From the NCBI GenBank assembly GCA_004335835.1, contig RWJK01000223.1, forward strand, positions 1 through 21,084: a stretch of 21,084 bases of DNA, given 5' to 3'. This document shows positions 19,301 to 21,084 of this stretch, one piece after another; the stretch's first letter is position 1, and each line of letters begins with the position of its first letter. The translations under genes were made by a program, and so were the position numbers. Source of the DNA: Scenedesmus sp. ARA3 (Eukaryota > Chlorophyta > Chlorophyceae > Sphaeropleales > Scenedesmaceae). The notes beneath the pieces are model-generated. The model made no database searches. It worked only from the letters and a program-made list of their open reading frames with translations, and was not told the DNA's origin.

Positions 19301-20606
19301 ATTTGGGGGACTATTGTGTCTGTGGTGTCAACCTCGGCTGTGCGAGCGAGCTACATGGCACATGCGCAAGCAACGTGGGTGAGTGCGCAGCCGGCTGGAT
19401 TGTTGTTACAGCGTGATGCGCAGCGGCAGCTCCCTAACCCATCCGCTGCAGTGGTGCGCAGGGCCGATAGAACCATTGGCTTATGCGTACTGTGTCAATG
19501 ATGCACCGCGGCAGGGCAGCCGTCGTAGGCAGCGGCTGTTCAGCACGCCAGCAACCAGCAAGACGGCAGCAGACATGGCAGCAACGTATATGCGTGCTTA
19601 ACCTCTTGCTGCGCTGCGCTGCGCTGCGTTGCGTTGCGTTGCGATTGTTGACATGTACATCTGCCCCGCCCACCTTTGCAGTGTTCATGGGCATGGGGGA
19701 GCCCCTGTTAAACCTGCCCAATGTGGTGGCAGCAGCAGCACTGATGCAGCAGCAGCTGGGCATGTCAGGCAGGGCCATCACCATTAGCACTGTGGGCGTG
19801 CCAAATGCAATCAACAGGTGCGAGGTGTGCGGCAGCTGAAGGGATTGGCAGTGACGCGAGTCGGGCAGCTGCATGTCGATGCACAAATGATGAGGCAGCA
19901 CAGCAAGTGCTGCTGTACATACTTGGGCGTGTATGCCTTGCACGTGATTTGCATTGCAGCGTGGTTGCCTCAGTGCTGCTGGCACCACCTGACAGAGAGT
20001 TGGTTCACGTGGGTGCGTGTTTGTGTAATATGACAGAAATGCGTGTTTGTGTGCTGCTTGCAGGCTAGCGCAGCACAAGCTGACAGCGACGCTTGCTGTC
20101 AGCCTGCATGCGCCCAACCAGGAGCTGAGAAAGCAGCTGGTGCCCAGTGCCGCTGCATACCCTTTAGAGGTACGCCACCGCACTGCCGCTGCTGCTGCTG
20201 CTGCTGCTGCTGATGCACGTGCTGCACCTGGCTTGCAGCCTCATCTGCATAGCCGTACTTGTTTGATTCTGATCCATGCATCTAGAATGCTCGATGCAGC
20301 CATCATGCTCTGCATGCAGCACGCAGATTGAATGCTGGCCAAGGCTCTGGTGAGCACACATGCTTGTGTGGTGGCAGAAGTTATGCAGGTCTTTTGGGTG
20401 AACGACGGCTGATGGGCACCAGCATAGCTCATCGCAAGCCTCTTGCTGCACATCTTGTTAGCTGGCTGCTGCCTGCATGTGGTGGTTGTGCTGCCGTGCT
20501 GCTGCAGGCGCTGCTGCAGGACTGCGCAGCGTACTTCAAGGCCACTGGGCGGCGCGTCACTTTCGAGTACACACTGATGAGCGGCACGAACGATGCACCT
20601 GAGCAC
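16394..20606 (+). CDS. RlmN-like radical SAM rRNA (adenine-C2) methyltransferase, organelle-type (7 exons, 3' end outside window)
   Basis: RlmN enzymes methylate C2 of A2503 in 23S rRNA, and A37 in some tRNAs, with a [4Fe-4S] cluster and SAM. Exons seen are 16394-16710, 17224-17471, 18307-18515, 19020-19152, 19682-19817, 20064-20169 and 20508-20606. All introns are GT-AG and all phases fit, giving 416 codons. The first ~100 residues, beginning [14 protein letters not shown], are Ser/Arg/Ala-rich and fit an organelle transit peptide. Family features follow: [40 protein letters not shown] with cluster ligands Cys261, Cys265 and Cys268; Cys254 at the place of E. coli Cys118; [38 protein letters not shown]; and [15 protein letters not shown]. 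The region with the methyl-carrying Cys (E. coli Cys355) and the HVNLIP-type motif is beyond the window or in an exon I could not place after the donor CAC|GTAAGC. Exons 2 and 4 carry tandem edge duplications. Confidence 0.93.
17405..17885 (+). repeat. Tandem array copying the RlmN-like exon 2 donor edge (4 clear copies plus a decayed fifth, period 108-109 bp)
   Basis: The real exon ends at 17471 (GTAGCAG|GTGGGT). Copies with exon-like ends at 17579, 17687 and 17796 follow. They repeat about 55 exon bases coding [33 protein letters not shown] and [17 protein letters not shown]. Copy 2 has a TGA and copy 3 a small deletion, while copy 4 remains open through the donor. A faint fifth copy is visible about 17808-17885. 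All clear copies keep GTAGCAG|GTGGG. Confidence 0.93.
18785..19069 (+). repeat. Duplicated acceptor edge of the RlmN-like exon 4 (198 bp apart)
   Basis: The real exon starts at 19020. An almost identical ~50-bp stretch starts at 18822, also preceded by CTGCCAG and a related C/T-rich tract. Both encode [16 protein letters not shown], so the Fe-S cluster motif exists twice. After GlyGly the upstream copy diverges to CCKLACLL and hits a stop near 18944, so its use would truncate the enzyme. Confidence 0.93.
19128..19390 (+). repeat. Duplicated donor edge of the RlmN-like exon 4 (226 bp apart)
   Basis: The real exon end at 19152 (GCAAGCAACGTGG|GTGAGTGCGC) recurs with an exon-like end at 19378, preceded by a diverged copy of about 40 exon bases and with an identical donor. 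A further direct repeat, cagcatgataacaggca, at about 19182 and 19252 lies between them, so the intron shows more than one duplication step. Confidence 0.88.
19609..19644 (+). repeat. Pentanucleotide repeat TGCGC/TGCGT in RlmN-like intron 4
   Basis: About seven tandem 5-bp units, tgcgc then tgcgt, located 40-70 bp before the exon 5 acceptor. Confidence 0.85.
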
Positions 20607-21084
20607 GTAAGCAGCACATGCCCCTGTTGCAAGCACTTGTTACACCAGTGTTATCCGTGTGTAACAAACACTCTCTGCCCAACTTCAGCAGCAGTGCGTG
20701 TGAAGGTTTAAGTGCAATGCATAGCAACGTCCGCCTCTCACAGGCAGGTGGAAGCTTCGTTTGTGACAGCGTGTCCAAGTTGAGTTGATGTGGATTGCTG
20801 TTGGTGTACCAGCCATGATGCCAGCTTGAAGGATGCATGCGGCTGGCACATCATGCCATTTGGTAATGCCCTGCATAGCTGCGGCGTGTGTCCTGCTGTG
20901 ACTCCTGCTTGCTGCCTGCGCTCACAACAGCTGCACATCGTTGGTGACAGCTGCTGTGCAATGGTGCTGTTCTTTTCCGTATCACTGTGTGCTTCGCCGT
21001 GCAATTACGTGGATGTTGACGGCACCAACCTCCATGCCCTGCCTGGCTGCCTGCCTGCCTGCCTGCCTGCTCCATGCTGCCAGG
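20607..21084 (+). other. Intron 7 of the RlmN-like gene to window end
   Basis: This stretch follows the donor CAC|GTAAGC. I could not recognise the next family motif (HVNLIP-type) in any frame, so the remaining exon or exons are probably beyond the right edge. A (CTGC)n repeat of about five units lies near 21050-21070. Confidence 0.5.

Noticed and set aside
1..21084. Transposable element termini or a transferred bacterial segment
   Set aside because: No terminal inverted repeats, transposase or reverse transcriptase signatures, and no intron-free bacterial-type gene, were seen on either strand.

Overview
The window looks like nuclear DNA from a green alga, probably a core chlorophyte of the Chlamydomonadales/Sphaeropleales kind; I cannot name the species. 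The reasons are short exons split by many GT-AG introns, pervasive CAG/CTG repeats that are translated as Gln runs, a RAP-domain protein of the type that serves algal organelle RNA, and TGTAA motifs where polyadenylation signals are expected. I see no bacterial operon, tRNA, rRNA, transposon or CRISPR array.

Layout. (1) About 438-3411, minus: the first eight exons of homogentisate 1,2-dioxygenase; the 3' part lies beyond the left edge. (2) 4190-6856, minus: a complete five-exon gene for ribosomal protein eL15 (204 aa). (3) 8304-10551, minus, with a probable targeting exon up to 11133: a Gln-rich RAP-domain protein. (4) 12689-12900, minus: two well-formed 3'-terminal coding exons of an unrecognised protein, or an alternative end of USB1. 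(5) 13092-16147, minus: a complete seven-exon USB1-like U6 snRNA phosphodiesterase with a 31-Gln insertion. (6) 16394 to beyond 20606, plus: the first seven exons of an organelle-type RlmN-like radical SAM rRNA methyltransferase, divergent from USB1 across 246 bp and cut by the right edge. All exon junctions given for the recognised genes (except RAP exon 1) are phase-consistent and restore the family sequence.

The most unusual feature is shared by several genes. Short tandem duplications start at exon edges and spread into the adjoining intron, carrying the splice site and a piece of exon with them. I count eight such edges: HGD exon 8 (donor), eL15 exon 3 (acceptor and donor), USB1 exon 3 (donor), USB1 exon 5 (acceptor), RlmN exon 2 (donor), and RlmN exon 4 (acceptor and donor). 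Most copies keep an intact GT or AG, so the introns hold arrays of near-perfect decoy splice sites. To make the conserved protein, splicing must use the copy that touches the exon body. The RAP intron and the RAP 3' end show weaker relatives of the same pattern.

The genes are not an operon or a common pathway. They are neighbouring nuclear housekeeping genes: tyrosine catabolism, cytosolic ribosome, organelle RNA, U6 snRNA maturation and rRNA modification.
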